Source: Rapana venosa (taxonomy: Eukaryota; Mollusca; Gastropoda; Neogastropoda; Muricidae). From it: a stretch of DNA of 64,000 nt. Below, in pieces: positions 45,741-59,030 of the stretch. The notes below the pieces were generated by a model, which was not told the DNA's origin, searched no databases, and saw only the letters and a list, made by a program, of their open reading frames with translations. Position 1 is the stretch's first letter. Every line of letters begins with the position of its first letter. The position numbers were made by a program, and so were the translations under genes. The stretch is from contig CM054141.1 of the NCBI GenBank assembly GCA_028751875.1, positions 70,590,926 to 70,654,925 on the forward strand, read 5' to 3'.

Positions 45741-48700
45741 AAATTTTTAAAAATTACCGTTTTTTTTAAAATTAGCCCCCATTTTTAAAAAAAAATTTTT
45801 TTCATTTTTTAAAGGGGGAATTTTTAAATGGTTTTTTATTTTTTTCTTCATTAAAAATTTTATTTTATCGTTTTTTCTACCCACAAAATGTTTTGGTTTA
45901 AATTTTGTCTTTTCCAAAAATTTTTTTTTTAAAAAATTTTTTTTTTTTGCAAAAATTTAGGGGAAATTTTTTTAAACCAAACTGTTTCATTGTCCAAATT
46001 TTTCTTTTCCCTAATTTGTTCTTTCCCAATTAATTCATTAATAATAAACCTAAATAATACCCCCATTTTTGGTCCCCTTTTGGGCTTATTGAAAAATTGA
46101 AAATTACCCAACAAATAAAGACTACAATTTATACATCATTGAAAAATTTTTTATGTTATTTTTTGAATTGTTCACAGTTTTTAATGGAAAAGGTAATTTT
46201 TTTTAAAATTAAAAATTCAATAAATGCAAAAATAAAAGTTTTAAAAATGGGGTTCTTATCTTACGGCTAAAATTTTATAACTCATCCCCTTTAAAAAATG
46301 GGGTTTTCCCCAAAAAATTTCCCTGAATTTGGCTGAATCCATCTGAGTCATTTTTTCACTATACAAATTTTTTTTTTTTAAACAAAACACTGGGGACCCC
46401 AAAAACCAAAAATTTTTGTAAAAAGTCAAAGAAAAGTAAACAAATGCAAAAATAGGAACTTAGGCAAAGGGAAAACAACTGTGTTTTTAAAAAGATTGCC
46501 CCAGGCCCGAGTATTTCCTTCAGTTGAAACCCTTTTTTTTTTTTTTTTTTTAAATTAAATTTCCCAATTTTAAATTCCGCCAAAAGTAAAAAAAGGGGGA
46601 ATTTTATTGATTTACCAAATGTTGATGGTGTGATAAATTTTTTTCAATAAAAAAGTTTGGGGGGTTTGTTTGGGTTTACACCAAATTGATGGGGCTGATA
46701 ATTATTTGATTCAACACAAATGTTTATGGGCGATAATTTCTTTTTCCAACCAAAAAGGGGTTTTTTTATTTCATTTCAAACAAAATTTTTTGATGTCTTT
46801 TTTACACAAAAATTGATTGGGGTTTTTTGTGCATTCTACACACAAATGGTGGGAAAAATCATTTCAAATTTTAAAATGTGGGCGATAAAGCATTTTCTCA
46901 AAAAAAATTTTGGGGGGGCTGTTTTGTGTGCAACAACGGAGGGGAAATTTTTTGCACTAAAACAAAGTTTAGGGTTTTAAAATTTTTTTCCCACAAAAAG
47001 GGGTTTTTTCATTTTCACAACCCTTTGAGGTGGAATTTTTTTTTTTTAAATCCAAATTTTTGAGTTTTTTTCTTTTTTCCCCAAAAAATTGAGGGGGTTT
47101 ATTATTGGAAAAAAAAGGATGGGCTGTTTTTATTTAAATTTTTTAAAAAAAGGATGGTGCGATTTCCAAAAGTTCTTCAATTCAAAATTTTGGGGTGTAT
47201 TTAGTGTTTCCCCAAAATTGTTTTATTGGATTTCAATAAAAAAAAATGTTGAGGGGCTTTTTCATTGGCCATTTACAAAAATGTTTATGGGTGTTTTTTT
47301 TGTTCATTAATACACAAAGTTTGGGGCGTTTTTTGTTCTTTAAAAAAAATTTTTATGAAATTTTATTTTTTTTTAAAAAATTATTGTATAAATTTGATTT
47401 ACCAAAAGTTTAGGGTTTTTTTATTTTTTCCAAATTTACTAAAACAGGCACACACACAAATTTTATGGGGATAATTATTGTATTCCAAAATGTTGTTTTT
47501 GGGCTTCTTAAAAATTTTGGTTTTGTTTTCTTTCACAAAAACAATGTTTCTTTTTTCTTTCCCTTTCCCCCTTTTTTTTGAAAAATTTTTTGGGATTTAA
47601 AAAAATGGGGGTTTTTAATTATTTATTCTAAAAAATGTTAGGGGTTTATAATTTATTTTTCATTTTTCAAAATTTGATCTGTTTAAATTTTAGGGTTTTC
47701 AAAATTGGTTTTTTTGAAAGTTTATTGTTTTAAAAAAAATTTTTGTGTTTTTTTGAATTTAAAAATGTTGTGGGGGTTTTTTTGTTATTCAATCCTTTAT
47801 GGGCGAAAACTTTTTCACAATCCAAATTTTTTGGGAAAAGTTTATTTTCAAACCAAAATTTTATTTTTTTAATTTTTGCAACAAAAAAAGGGTTGCGAAA
47901 TTTTAGTAAATTTCCCCAAAGGGGGGGATAATTATTTTCAAAAATACCTTTATGGGTGTGTTTTATTTTAATTTCCAAAATTTTTGGGGTGAACATTTTT
48001 TTCAAACCTGTAGGCTAAATTTCATTGGTTTAAACCCTGTTTGGCAAAAACATTGTTTTCCCCACGGGGGGGGGGGAAAAAATTTTTTTTATTTAACCAA
48101 ATTTTATGGTTGGTTTATAAATTCTGTCTTCAAATACCCAAAAATTTTAAAGGTTGTAAACAGTGAAATTTAAAAAAAGGGGTTTTTTTCAAAAAAACCC
48201 CCCTTTATGGTGCCAAATTTCATTTGGTTTTTAAAAAAAATGGGGAAAATTTAGTACTCAAAAATGTTTGGTTTTAAAGAGTATTAAAAATTTTTATTCT
48301 GATAAATTTTTTTATTAAAACAAAAGTTGGGGGGGTTTTTAATTTTCATTTAAAACCAAATTGTGGGTTTTTATAAAGTAAATTTTGAAATTTTTAAAAA
48401 TTTTTTGAAAAAATTTTTGGGTTTCAAAAATTTAGGTCTTTTTCTTTTCTTCTCCAATTTGGGGGGGAAAATTTTTTCTTTTACCTTTTTCTTTAAAACA
48501 TTTTTATTTTACACCAAAAAAGGGGGTTTTAAGATTTCTTTCCCAAAATTACGGGTTTTTTTGTGTTTTACAAAAATTTTTTAAATCAAAACATGGCAAA
48601 TTTACCCAAAATTTTATTTTGATAAGTATCTTTAAACCCAAATTTTTGGGTTTTTTAAAAGATTTTGGATTTAAAAAAGTTTTGGGGTTTTTAAAACATT

Positions 48701-48789
48701 TTTTTTTAAAAAAAGTTGGGGGATATTTAATTTTGTTAATACCCTTTGTGGTCTGTTTCCCGGGTTTCAGGTTTTTTTGGGGTGGTGGG

Positions 48790-48950
48790 TGTTGTGGGGG
48801 ACCTTTGGGGGCCGCCCCTGCCCGTTTTCGGGTGCAAAGTAGGGAGAATAGGGTTTTTCCTAAACCCCCCTCTTTTCCCCTGGAAATAGGGTTTTGTTAA
48901 TGCCCCTTTTTTTTGGGAATTGGGGTTTTTTTTTTTGGTTTAAAAATTTC
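48790..48950 (+). CDS. mfsd6-like: MFSD6-like transporter exon 5, contig C copy (unreadable frame)
   Basis: Positional counterpart of 37,345-37,520, recognised by GGGACCTTTGGGGGCCGCCC, GCAAAGTAGGGAG and CTCTTTTCCCCTGG in order. The frame is lost. Confidence 0.28.
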
Positions 48951-51900
48951 TGTGTCTGTGGGTGGTAAGGGTTTTGGGGGTCTTCCCGTGTTTGTAATTT
49001 GTGTTTTGGGAAAGGGGGGGGGAAAAAGGTGTCGTTTTATTTGTTTGTTTGTTTTTGAAAAAAACTGGGGCGGGTTTAAAAAAAAGCCTTCTTTTTTTTG
49101 GGCCCTTTTTTTTGTGTTTTTGGGTGGTTTTTTCCTTTTGGTCCGGGTTTTGTTTTTAAAATTTTGGGGGGTTTTGGGCCCCGTTTTGGGGTTTTTCCTG
49201 GTGGTTTTTATAGGGTGCGTGTGGGGCGTCGGGGTTGGTGTCTTTTGGGAAAAAAGCCTTTTGGGGTTTTTTCCTTTTTTGGTTGAAAAAAGGGTTTTTT
49301 TTTGTTTTTTGTTTTTTTTCTAAAACTTTTTTTGGGAAAAAAAATTTTTTTTTGAAAGTGGCCGGTGTAAAAGTTTGGGTTTGGTAAGCCCTCCCCCCTT
49401 TTAAAAACCCCCCGGGGAAACCCCCCCAAAAAAAAATTTGGATAAAAATTTGGTTAGTTTTCTGTTTTTTTTGGGGGGGGGGGGGTTTTGGGTGTTTTTT
49501 TTGTTTTTTGGGTTTTTGGGTTTTTCCCCCTTTAAAAAAATTTTTCCTTTTTTCTCTTTCTTTTTTTTCTTTCTTTTTTTTCCCTTTTTTTTGGGGAAAG
49601 TTCCTTTTGAGGTAATCCTTTTGGGTTTTAAATTTTTTTTTAAAATTTTTTTTTTTTTTTTGGGTTTGTTTCCCTTTTCTTTGTAACTCTGGTTTTTTAG
49701 CTGCGTGTTTGTGGCGTTTTTTTAAAAAAAACTTCTGCCGTTATGCTGGTTGGGTTTGTAAAACCCTTTTGTTTGTTGGGGTTGTGTGTGGGGTCTGGTT
49801 TTGGCGTTTGGGGGGTTAGGTGTGTTTTTTTTCGTTTGGGAACCCCGGGGGTGGGAAAAAGGGCCCTTGTTTTTAAAAGTCGGCTGTTTGATTTCTTTTT
49901 TTGGTTGTCGGTTTTGCGGGATAAAAGCTTGCGTTGGGGAAAAAGTTTTCTGCGGGGGATATTGGGTTTTTAAAAAGTCTTGTTTTATCTTCCTTTTTTT
50001 GGGGGTATAGGCCCCTTTTTTTTTTTGGGGGGGTGGGAAAAACCTTTTTTAAGGGTTTGTGGTTAAAGGGTTAAAGGTTTTTTTTATTTTGCAAAAAAGG
50101 ATTAAACCCTTTTTTATTATGGGTAGGTTTAAAAGTATTTGTGATGCGTTATGTTATTTTGTTTTTGAAAAGGTCGTTTTTTCCCGGCAAATTCGGAGGT
50201 TATAGTTTTGACCAAAAAATGGGTTTTATCTGGAAAAAGGCTTTTTAAAAAAAAACCCCCCTTTTTGGTTTTTTTAAAAATTTTGAAAATAAAACATAAT
50301 TTTGCAGAACTTTTTGATTTAATTTAAATTAAAAAAAATTTCCTGGGTTTTAAAATTTCCCCTTATTACATTGTTTCCCTTTTTTTAAAATTTTTTTCAT
50401 TTTGGTTTTTTTTTTTTTTTTTAAAAATTTTTTTTATGTTTCCCCTAAAGGGGGGTTCTTTTTATTTTAAATTTTTCCCCCCTTTTTCCCCCTTTCCTCC
50501 CTCCCTTTTTTCCCCTTGTACTCAACTTTCTTTCCCCTTTTTACCCCTTCCCTCCCCTTTTATCAATTTTTCAACCCCAAAAAAACAAAACAACTTTAAG
50601 AAAAGCAAACAATTTAAAATTTTCGTGAACGGCATTCTACAAAAAAGGTTTAAAAAAAACCAGACAAATTTTTCCAACTTAATTTTAAAAAAAACCTCTT
50701 TTTTTCAAAAAACCAAAAAAAAATAAAAGTGGGGAGGGTAAGGGGAAAAAACCCTTTAAAATTTTTGGGAAAATTTACAAGTTGCCTTAAAATTTTATAA
50801 CGAAAACGTTCTTTTGGGAAAGGGGGGGCGAGGGGGAGCGTTTTAGCGGGGTGAAAAATTTTTTCCCGTTGGACGGTTTTTTTTGGGGGGGGTGGAAGGG
50901 CCTTTTTAAAATTATGGGGTATTGAAAGTGCTGGCACTGTTTGAAAAAGTTGGCTGTGAAAATTTTTTTATATATTAAAATTGGTTTTTTTGGAAAATTT
51001 TTTTTTTTTTTGGTTTTTTTCCGGGGGTATAGTGTTGGGTTTTTTTTGTTTGTTTTTTTTGGTACAAAGGGTTCCGTTTTTTTTGTTCTTTGGTGTAACC
51101 TTTTTTGGGGTTTCTTTTTGGGGGGGTTTTTTGTTTTTGGGTTTTTTTCTTTGGAAAATCTTTTTTTTGTTTTGGAAAAGGTGGGTTTTTGGGGGATGGC
51201 TTTTTTTTTAAAGTGCTTTCCCTTTTTGTTTTTTTTTTTGAAAATCTGTGTTTTTTGTAAGTGGGTTTTTTGTTAGGGGGGTTTTTTGGGGGGTGTCTGT
51301 TTTGGGGTTGTTTTCTGGGGGTTGGGTTTCTGGTTTTGGGTTGTTGTGCTTTTGGGGTTTTACGTCTGGTTTTTGGGGTTTTTCTGTGTCTTTTTTGGTT
51401 GCCTTTTTTGGAAAAGGGGGTTTTCCTTTTGGGGGTTTTTAAAGGGGTTTTTTGGGGTGTTTTGGGGTTTTTTATTTGGGTTTGTTTTGGGGGTTTTTTT
51501 GGTATTGTCTGTGCTGGGTTGGGATTGTGTTTTTGGGGTTTTTGTGTCTTTGGGGTTGTCTGTGTCTTTTTGGTTATGGGGTTTTTTGGGTTTTTTTGGG
51601 TTTTTGGGGGGTTGTTTTGTTGTCTGTTTTGTTGGGGTTGCTGTGTCTTTTTTTGCTGTTCTTTTTTTGGGGGTTTTTCTGTTGGTTGGGATGTGGTTCT
51701 TTCGTTTGGAAAGGCTGGTTTTTGGGTTGGGAAGTGGTTTTTTTGTTTTAAATTTGGTGTTTTTGTTAGGGGTTTTGACGGTTTGGTTTTTGATAGTGCG
51801 TTCGTTTTTGGGTGCTTTGTTTTTTTAACCTTTTTTTGGGATATTGGCTTTGAGGTAGGGGTTTTTTAAAAATTTTTTGTTTTTTATGTGATTTTTTGTT

Positions 51901-53060
51901 TATTTTTGTTTGTTTTTTTTTGTTTTTTTTTTGGTTTTTTTTTTGGTTTAAATCGTTTGTTTTTTTTTTTTGTGTTTGGGGTCGGGTTTAAGTGGGGGGG
52001 GTGTTTTGGGAAGTGGTTTTTTGTATTGGTTTTTCGGGTTTTATGGCGTGTTGTTGGGGTAAATCTTTTCGGGGTTTATGGTTTTTTGGTTTTTATCTGT
52101 GCGTTGGGTTTTTTCTTTTGTTTTGTTTGGGTGGTTTTTTGGATTTTTCTTTCTTGGTTTTTTATTTGTTTGCTGGATTTAGTTCGGTTTTTTGGAGGCG
52201 TTCTTTTTTATATTGGGGTTTTGTTGTTTTTTTATTGGTTTTTTTGGAAGGGTTTTTTTTTGGTTTGGGTCTTTGGTATTGGGTTTTTTTTTGTTTTTAA
52301 AGTGCTTTTTTTTAAAAAAAAATTTTTTTATTTGGGGGGTTTTTTGTTTCTTTTAATAATTAACCCTGCCAAAAATTTTTTTTTAAAAGGTTTTTTGGGG
52401 GTAGGCGGTACCGGATTATTGTGTTTTGATTTTTTGGGGGCGTTAAAATTGGCTTGTTGCCCAAAACTTGGTATTAATAAGGTGTTTTCTTTTTTGCAGG
52501 GATTTTCAAATTTTTGGTTTCCGGGGTTTTGGGGGTAGTTTTTTGGTTTTTTTGGGGTTTTCAGGAACTTTTGCTTGGTTTCAAAATTTGGGGTCAGGGT
52601 GTCGGGTTTTTTTTTTTTGGGGTTTCCCTATATTTTAATTTGAATTAAAAGGGCCCCGACATTTTCAAAATTTGGGTTTTCTGGGGTTTTTTAAAACTTT
52701 TTTTTTCCTAATTTTCGTTTTTTTCCCAGCATATGCTTTTCCCGGGGTTTTTTTTTCATGGGACTATTTTTTAAACCCAAATTTTTTCCCCCCCTTTGTC
52801 TCCCCCTTTTCCCTTTTTTTTTTACCCCCCTTCCCCCTAGCTCCCCCTTTTGAAAAACTTTTTTATGTTTAAACTTTGACCACATTTCCCTACTTTGCCA
52901 AAAAAAACCCCCCCAAAATTTCTTTTAGAAACAATCAAAAAACCCCTTTTATCCCCCCCCCCCAAAATTTTTTCAAAAGGCCTACCAACTTTCCAAAAAA
53001 CAAAAAAAATGCTCCAAGGGGTAAAATTGCTGGGGATTTTTTTTGAAAAATTTTTATTTG

Positions 53061-53744
53061 GCTGGGGTGAAACCCTTTTTTAAAATCTGCGGGAAAAAAT
53101 ACGTTTAAAGGAAGGAATTGTGGGGGCCAAAAAATGGAACAAAAATAAAAACAATAAAAAAAGGCAGATAAAGGGGGAAAAAAATAGACAAACTGTCTTT
53201 CAGAATTTTGGGAAGGGGTGGGTGTTATGAAGAGTGCCTATGCATCCTAAGAGAAGGTATAAAGCTTTCCCTTTTGTGCTAACTGCTTGAAAAAATGTTT
53301 GAAAACGTGGTTTCAGTCAAAATCAATATGGATTAATTTTCGAAAATTTAATCAGAATGCTGGTTATTCTTTCTGAACCACTCTGCCGCTGAAGGTTAAC
53401 TGAAGCACTTTGGAGAGTTCCATAGTTAAACTGTAAGATTCACCGGTAAACATAAGAGATTCTACGGTAAACTATTTGTATTTACTGTGTAAATAAATTA
53501 AGATTCTACCATGTAAACTTTGTAGAGAATCTACGTTAAACTTTATGGAAATTTTACCAGGTAAACTTGAGTTCTACCCGTCCACTTAAAATTTGTAGGG
53601 TTTTGGAGAATAGGCTGATTTCAAGTGCTTGCCTTTTTTTTAAAACTAAATTTGCCAATACAATTTTCCAAATTATTTGTTTATTTTTAAAAAAAAAAAT
53701 TTTGTAAAATTCTGTAGTATAAAAATTGAAGATTCTAAAGGGGG
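53061..53744. other. Intron sequence where contig C becomes readable again
   Basis: Colinear with 16,000-16,690, including the degenerate TAAAC/TTCTACC repeat at 53,415-53,590. No coding signal was seen. Confidence 0.6.
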
Positions 53745-54310
53745 GTTTTTTTTAAATTTGTCATGGGGGTTTTGTCACGGGTGGGGGGGATCACTGGGGG
53801 GGGTTTGTCACGGGGAGGGGTGGGGGTTACACAAGGGGGTTTTGTCACTGTGTCCCGGACTAGGGGGTTTTGTCACTGTGCCCTGTGATTAGGGGGTTTT
53901 GTCACTGTGTCCCTGTGACTATGGGGTTTTTGTCACGGGGACTAGGGGGGTTTTGTCCGTGTCCCGTGACTAGGGGGTTTTTTGCCCACTGTGCCCCGTA
54001 ACAGGGGGTTTTTTGTCACTGTGTCCCTTGATTAGGGGGGTTTTTCACGGTGCTCTGTAACAGGGGGGTTTTGCACGTGCCTGTGACTAGGGGTTTTGTC
54101 ACTGTGCCCCTGTAACAGGGGGGTTTGGGGTACTGTGTCCCTGTACTGGGGGGGTTTTTTGTCACGGTCCCTGTGTTAAAGGGGTTTTTTTCACTGTGCC
54201 CCTGTAATAGGGGTTTTTTTGTCCTGTGCCCCCTGGACTGTGGGTTTGTCACTGTGTCCCGTGACTATGGGTTTTGTCCTGTGACTAGGGGGGTTTTTGC
54301 ACTGTGCGGG
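53745..54310. repeat. 30-bp G-rich minisatellite, contig C
   Basis: Counterpart of 16,690-17,265, about 18 units. The unit core is GGGGGTTTTGTCACTGTG then CCCTGTGACTA. Confidence 0.93.
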
Positions 54311-54401
54311 TTTTTGCCCTGCGGTGTTTTGCCCCTCAAACTGTTTTACAAAAAAGGAGGATTTCTGGGATTTGGTGAAATGTGAATTCTTTGTTAATCA
54401 G

Positions 54402-54448
54402 AGTGGATGTACCCTTGAATTAAGCAAGGTCACCTTTGTGAACGGAAG
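54402..54448 (+). CDS. Weak candidate exon after 30-bp array, contig C
   Basis: Counterpart of 17,329-17,378, with acceptor CTTTGTTAATCAG and an open reading SGCTLELSKVTFVNG in this copy. The donor is not clear (AAGGATACTT). Confidence 0.25.
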
Positions 54449-55459
54449 GATACTTAGATCAGTTAGCCACATTCCCAGGGTTTTTTTTGTGTGTGTTTTT
54501 ATTGTTTTTTTAAAAAACCCAAAAATCGGGGTACTTGGGCCAAACTGGGGTACCAAAAAAAAAATTTAAAATTTTTTTCTTTTGTTGTTATGATGACTTG
54601 AGATTATCATCTAATTGTTATTGACATATATCATTGTTGTTATAACTTTTAATTTTTGTGACAGTGAAATTTCATTCCATGTTTGAATTTTCTTTTTGGG
54701 TTTGTCTTTGGGGTGTTTAAGTTCATTTAAAGTGTTAAACAGCAGTGGACGGGGGGTTGTTGGTACACGGGGTAGTCACTGATCCAAACGGGTCCTGACC
54801 AAAGGGTTCAGTCCAAGCAGGTGTTTGAAACCCAAGGGTAAATACCCACATCCAGAGAGTCCTGCGTTTGTTTCCCTCCCACCTGTTAGTTTTTGTATAT
54901 TTATATCTAATAGTTTTATAAGTCATACTGACAGTGGGTTTTGGGCATTGTTTCCACTTTTCAAGCCGGTCAATTTGTCGCATGAAATTTTAAGTTCCTC
55001 TCCCTGGGGGAGCTTGCACCATAAACAGCGGAACCCCCTTTTTAAATTTTAAAAAAGTTTTTCTGTCGCATGTTATTTTGTTTCCCACTGAGAGAGGCTT
55101 TTTTTGTCCTGCAGATTTTTTCAAAGGGAAAGGGTTTTTGTGCCATATTTCTTTTCTGTGCTAAAAATGTAGAATTACCTCACTTTTACCAAACCCCTGT
55201 CGGTAGCTGTTGGGGCACCCAAATAGTTTTTCCCCCCACTAGATCAGCACAGGGCCCTCTGTGTACATACTGAATATAACTGTAGGGATTCGAATAACAC
55301 TCTCCTGAAAGACTGGGAACCAGACGGGTAATCATGGGTACTTGGTTTTAGACAGACTAGATCAAAACTGGGACCTCTCATTTGTAGACTGGGGTGTTTA
55401 TGTGGAAGGAACAAGTCTGTGAAGACATCGTTGTTTGACTATCCCGCCTTCATGCCAAT
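54449..55459. other. Inter-repeat sequence, contig C
   Basis: Unique, non-coding as far as can be seen; colinear with 17,379-18,420. Confidence 0.5.
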
Positions 55460-57275
55460 TGTAAACAGAGGGATGTTCAGAGAACTGTGGGGGCCAAAGG
55501 GGTGTTCAGAGAACCGGTGTGCCCAAAAAGGGTTCAGAGAATCCAGGTGTGCTAGAGAGGTGTTCAGAGAATTATGGGTGCAAAAGAGGTTTTCAGAGAA
55601 CTGTGATGTGCTAGAGGGATTTCGAGAACTCTGTGTCCCAGAGGGATGTTCGGGAGAAATTTGGTGTTTTTAGAGGAGTTCAGAGAACCCAAAGGTGTGC
55701 AGAGAGGATATTCAGAGAATTCATGGTGTGCTAGAGAGGATATTCAGAGAATTTGTGGTGTGCTAGAGAGGAATCAGAGAATTCGTGGTGTGCTAGAGAG
55801 GATGTTCAGAGAATCCATGGTGTTCTAGAGAGGATGTTCGGAGAATTCATGGTGTGCTAGAGAGGATGTTCAGAGGATTCATGGTGTTCTAGAGAGGATA
55901 TTCAGAGGATTCATGGTGTGCTAGAGAGGATATTCAGAGAATCCATGGTGTTCTAGAGAGGATATTCAGAGAACTCGTGGTGTGCTAGAGGGATGTTCAG
56001 AGAATTCATGGTGTGCTAGAGAGGATGTTCAGAGGATTCATGGTGTGCTAGAGAGGATATTCAGAGGATTCATGGTGTGCTAGAGAGGATATTCAGAGAA
56101 TCCATGGTGTTCTAGAGAGGATATTCAGAGAATTTGTGGTGTGCTAGAGGGATGTTCAGAGAATTCATGGTGTTCTAGAGGGATGTTCAGAGAATCCATG
56201 GTGTTCTAGAGATGATATTCAGAGAATTTGTGGTTTCCTAGAGAGGATGTTCAGAGAATTCATGGTGTTCTAGAGAGGATGTTCAGAGAATTCATGGTGT
56301 GCTAGAGAGGATATTCAGAGAATTTGTGGTGTGCTAGAGAGGATGTTCAGAGAATTCATGGTGTTCTAGAGAGGATAGAGAATCCATGGTGTTCTAGAGA
56401 GGATATTCAGAGAATCCATGGTGTTCTAGAGAGGATATTCAGAGAATTTGTGGTGTGCTAGAGAGGATGTTCAGAGAATTCATGGTGTGCTATAGAGGAT
56501 ATTCAGAGAATCCATGGTGTTCTAGAGAGGATGTTCAGAGAATTCATGGTGTGCTAGAGAGGATATTCAGAGAATCCATGGTGTTCTAGAGAGGATGTTC
56601 AGAGAATTCATGGTGTTCTAGAGAGGATATTCAGAGAATCCATGGTATTCTAGAGAGGATGTTCAGAGAATTCATGGTGTGCTAGAGAGGATATTCAGGG
56701 GAATCCCAGGGTTTGTTCTAGAGAGGATGTTCAGAGAATTCATGGTGTGCTAAGAGAGGATATTCAGAGAATCCATGGTGTTCTAGAGAGGATGTTCAGA
56801 GAATTCATGGTGTGCTAGAGAGGATATTCAGAGAATCCATGGTGTTCTAGAGAGGATGTTCAGAGAATTCATGGTGTTTTAGAGAGGATATTCAGAGAAT
56901 CCATGGTGTTCTAGAGAGGATATTCAGAGAATTTGTGGTGTGCTAGAGAGGATGTTCAGAGAATTCATGGTGTTCTAGAGAGGATAGAGAATCCATGGTG
57001 TTCTAGAGAGGATATTCAGAGAATCCATGGTGTTCTAGAGAGGATATTCAGAGAATCCATGGTGTTCTAGAGAGGATATTCAGAGAATTTGTGGTGTGCT
57101 AGAGAGGATGTTCAGAGAATTCATGGTGTGCTAGAGAGGATATTCAGAGAATCCATGGTGTTCTAGAGAGGATGTTCAGAGAATTCATGGTGTGCTAGAG
57201 AGGATATTCAGAGAATCCATGGTGTTCTAGAGATGATGTTCAGAGAATTCATGGTGTGCTAGAGAGGATGTTCAG
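55460..57275. repeat. 32-bp minisatellite, about 56 units, contig C
   Basis: Clean array with exact 32-bp spacing. Two unit types recur: GATATTCAGAGAATCCATGG (with TGTTCTAGAGAG) and GATGTTCAGAGAATTCATGG (with TGTGCTAGAGAG). They often alternate, giving a 64-bp dimer, with a third type carrying AATTTGTGG. The array ends in GATGTTCAGATGGTTCC, as in A. Confidence 0.96.
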
Positions 57276-58541
57276 ATGGTTCCTGTGTATGGGCTGCTTG
57301 CCTGCATTTGGTTTTAGATGGGAAGCGGTAGGGGGGTTGTGTCTTTGTGTGTGCATTATTGCCTTTCAGAACGGGCATGAGTGGTTGCATTACTTCATGT
57401 TGTTTTACAATGTGGGTGTATGAGAAGTTTGTGAGTTTTCTCTGTGCAGTTGTTGTACTTCTCTTTTGAAGTTGTGTACAAAATGAATGAAGTGGGGGGA
57501 ATATACCAAAATGTTTTTGATTGAGCTGTTTTACTTCCCCTTCTTTTTTTTATATGTAAAAAAAAGATTTCATATTAAATTAAGGTTTTTCATAAAGATT
57601 TCATCGCGTTAAAGGTAGATTGGAGTTTTTGCCTTTTGAAACTTTTTTTAAAAAAAATACATTTTTTAAATTTTCTTCCTGTTGGTTGCCTTGAGGATTT
57701 CTGTGTAGAATCATGGGCAATATTTGCCTGAAAATGAATAGAAACCCATAAAAAATTGTCTGTCAGTGTCAACTTTTTCATGTGAAGATAACTGTTAGTA
57801 TGTTTGAGTGTGGCTTGAAGATAACTGTTAGTATGTTTGAGTGTGGCTTGATGTCAGACTATGTTGTGCATCCATTCTTCAGAAAGTGTAGGGGATTTTA
57901 CAATAGTGTGCAGCTGTTGGGGATTGAGGCTGTGTTTGGCCACTCTTGTGTAGGATAGTGAGATTTTGCCCACTTCTCTTGTCCTTGAATCAGGAGCCTA
58001 TGCATGTGCCCACTCCTTTACATATTAACTTACACACTCACAAACATAGGTACGAATGGCAACACATGTGTGGAAGCATGCACACACACACACACATATG
58101 CATACACCATGCATGCACCATGAACCTGCTCACACACACACCTCTCTGTATATACACTCTACTTGTGTTTTCATGGGTTCACATACACACTTAAAAACGC
58201 ACTTATGCACAAACGCTGTGCACATGCACACACACAAAGACACCTGTGTGCACTCTCCTTGAATGTTTGCAAACATGTACTGTGAGAGTGTGCACATGCG
58301 CACACAATTGCTCGCACAACACACACACACACACACACACATGCACACACTTTTGGGGGCACATTCTTGACCGAAATATTGCTCATGTATGTCAAGCTAC
58401 TCAATGATTGTTCATCAAGTTTTCTCACTGCATTCTTGTTGTGTTCTGAAAAGAGCATAATTTATGTTACACTACATTCTTGTGCTGCTGCAAAGAGGAC
58501 TAGAGGGCAAAGAACAGGGAGTGCCATGAACAAGAGGCAGA
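57276..58541. other. Intron sequence between arrays, contig C
   Basis: Matches 20,086-21,083 up to about 58,294, then extends beyond contig A. It contains CA runs (58,080-58,096 and 58,317-58,340). An open frame at 58,367-58,555 precedes the 31-bp array; it has no recognised domain and no clear splice signals, so it is not called. Confidence 0.55.
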
Positions 58542-59030
58542 CAGAGCTAAAGTGAACTTTGTCCTCTGCATGTAGAGCTAAAGTGAACTTTGTCCTCTGC
58601 ATGTAGAGCTAAAGTGAACTTTGTCCTCTGCATGTAGAGCTAAAGTGAACTTTGTCCTCTGCATGTAGAGCTAAAGTTAACACCATCTTCTGCAGACAGA
58701 GCTAAAGTGAACTTTGTCCTCTGCATGAAGAGCTAAAGTGAACTTTGTCCTCTGCATGAAGAGCTAAAGTGAACATTGTCCTCTGCATGTAGAGCTAAAG
58801 TTAACACCATCTTCTGCAGACAGAGCTAAAGTGAACTTTGTCCTCTGCATGAAGAGCTAAAGTGAACTTTGTCCTCTGCATGAAGAGCTAAAGTGAACAT
58901 TGTCCTCTGCATGTAGAGCTAAAGTTAACTTTGTCCTCTGCATGTAGAGCTAAAGTGAACTTTGTCCTCTGCATGTAGAGCTAAAGTGAACTTTGTCCTC
59001 TGCATGTAGAGCTAAAGTGAACTTTGTCTT
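58542..59030. repeat. 31-bp minisatellite with 124-bp higher-order block
   Basis: About 15-16 units of AGAGCTAAAGTGAACTTTGT plus CCTCTGCATGT (31 bp). A variant unit with GTTAACACCATCTTCTGCAG starts at 58,667 and again at 58,791, exactly 124 bp (four units) apart. The intervening units repeat in the same order, so a four-unit block was duplicated as a whole. Confidence 0.93.

Larger units (their letters stand above)
41560..53060. other. Corrupted consensus (homopolymer-smeared) in contig C
   Basis: About 11.5 kb in which nearly every base is part of a homopolymer run and k-mer diversity collapses. Landmarks still show colinearity with A 2,500-16,000: the polypurine tract (44,742-45,020), exon 3-like sequence near 45,050-45,240, GGCTGAATCCATCTGAG near 46,330, remnants of the 43-bp array (46,615 to about 48,700), exon 5-like sequence (48,790-48,950), a TTT/GGG version of the 24-bp array (50,940-52,450) and the poly-C run (52,950). 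Exon 2 must lie at about 42,000-43,200 but cannot be read. All Gly/Phe/Val/Trp-rich open frames here are artefacts. Confidence 0.85.

Noticed and set aside
48913..52538. Several 100-216-codon Gly/Phe/Trp-rich membrane-like proteins
   Set aside because: They lie in the homopolymer-smeared consensus and follow the 24-bp array and introns of contig A. Composition, not coding.
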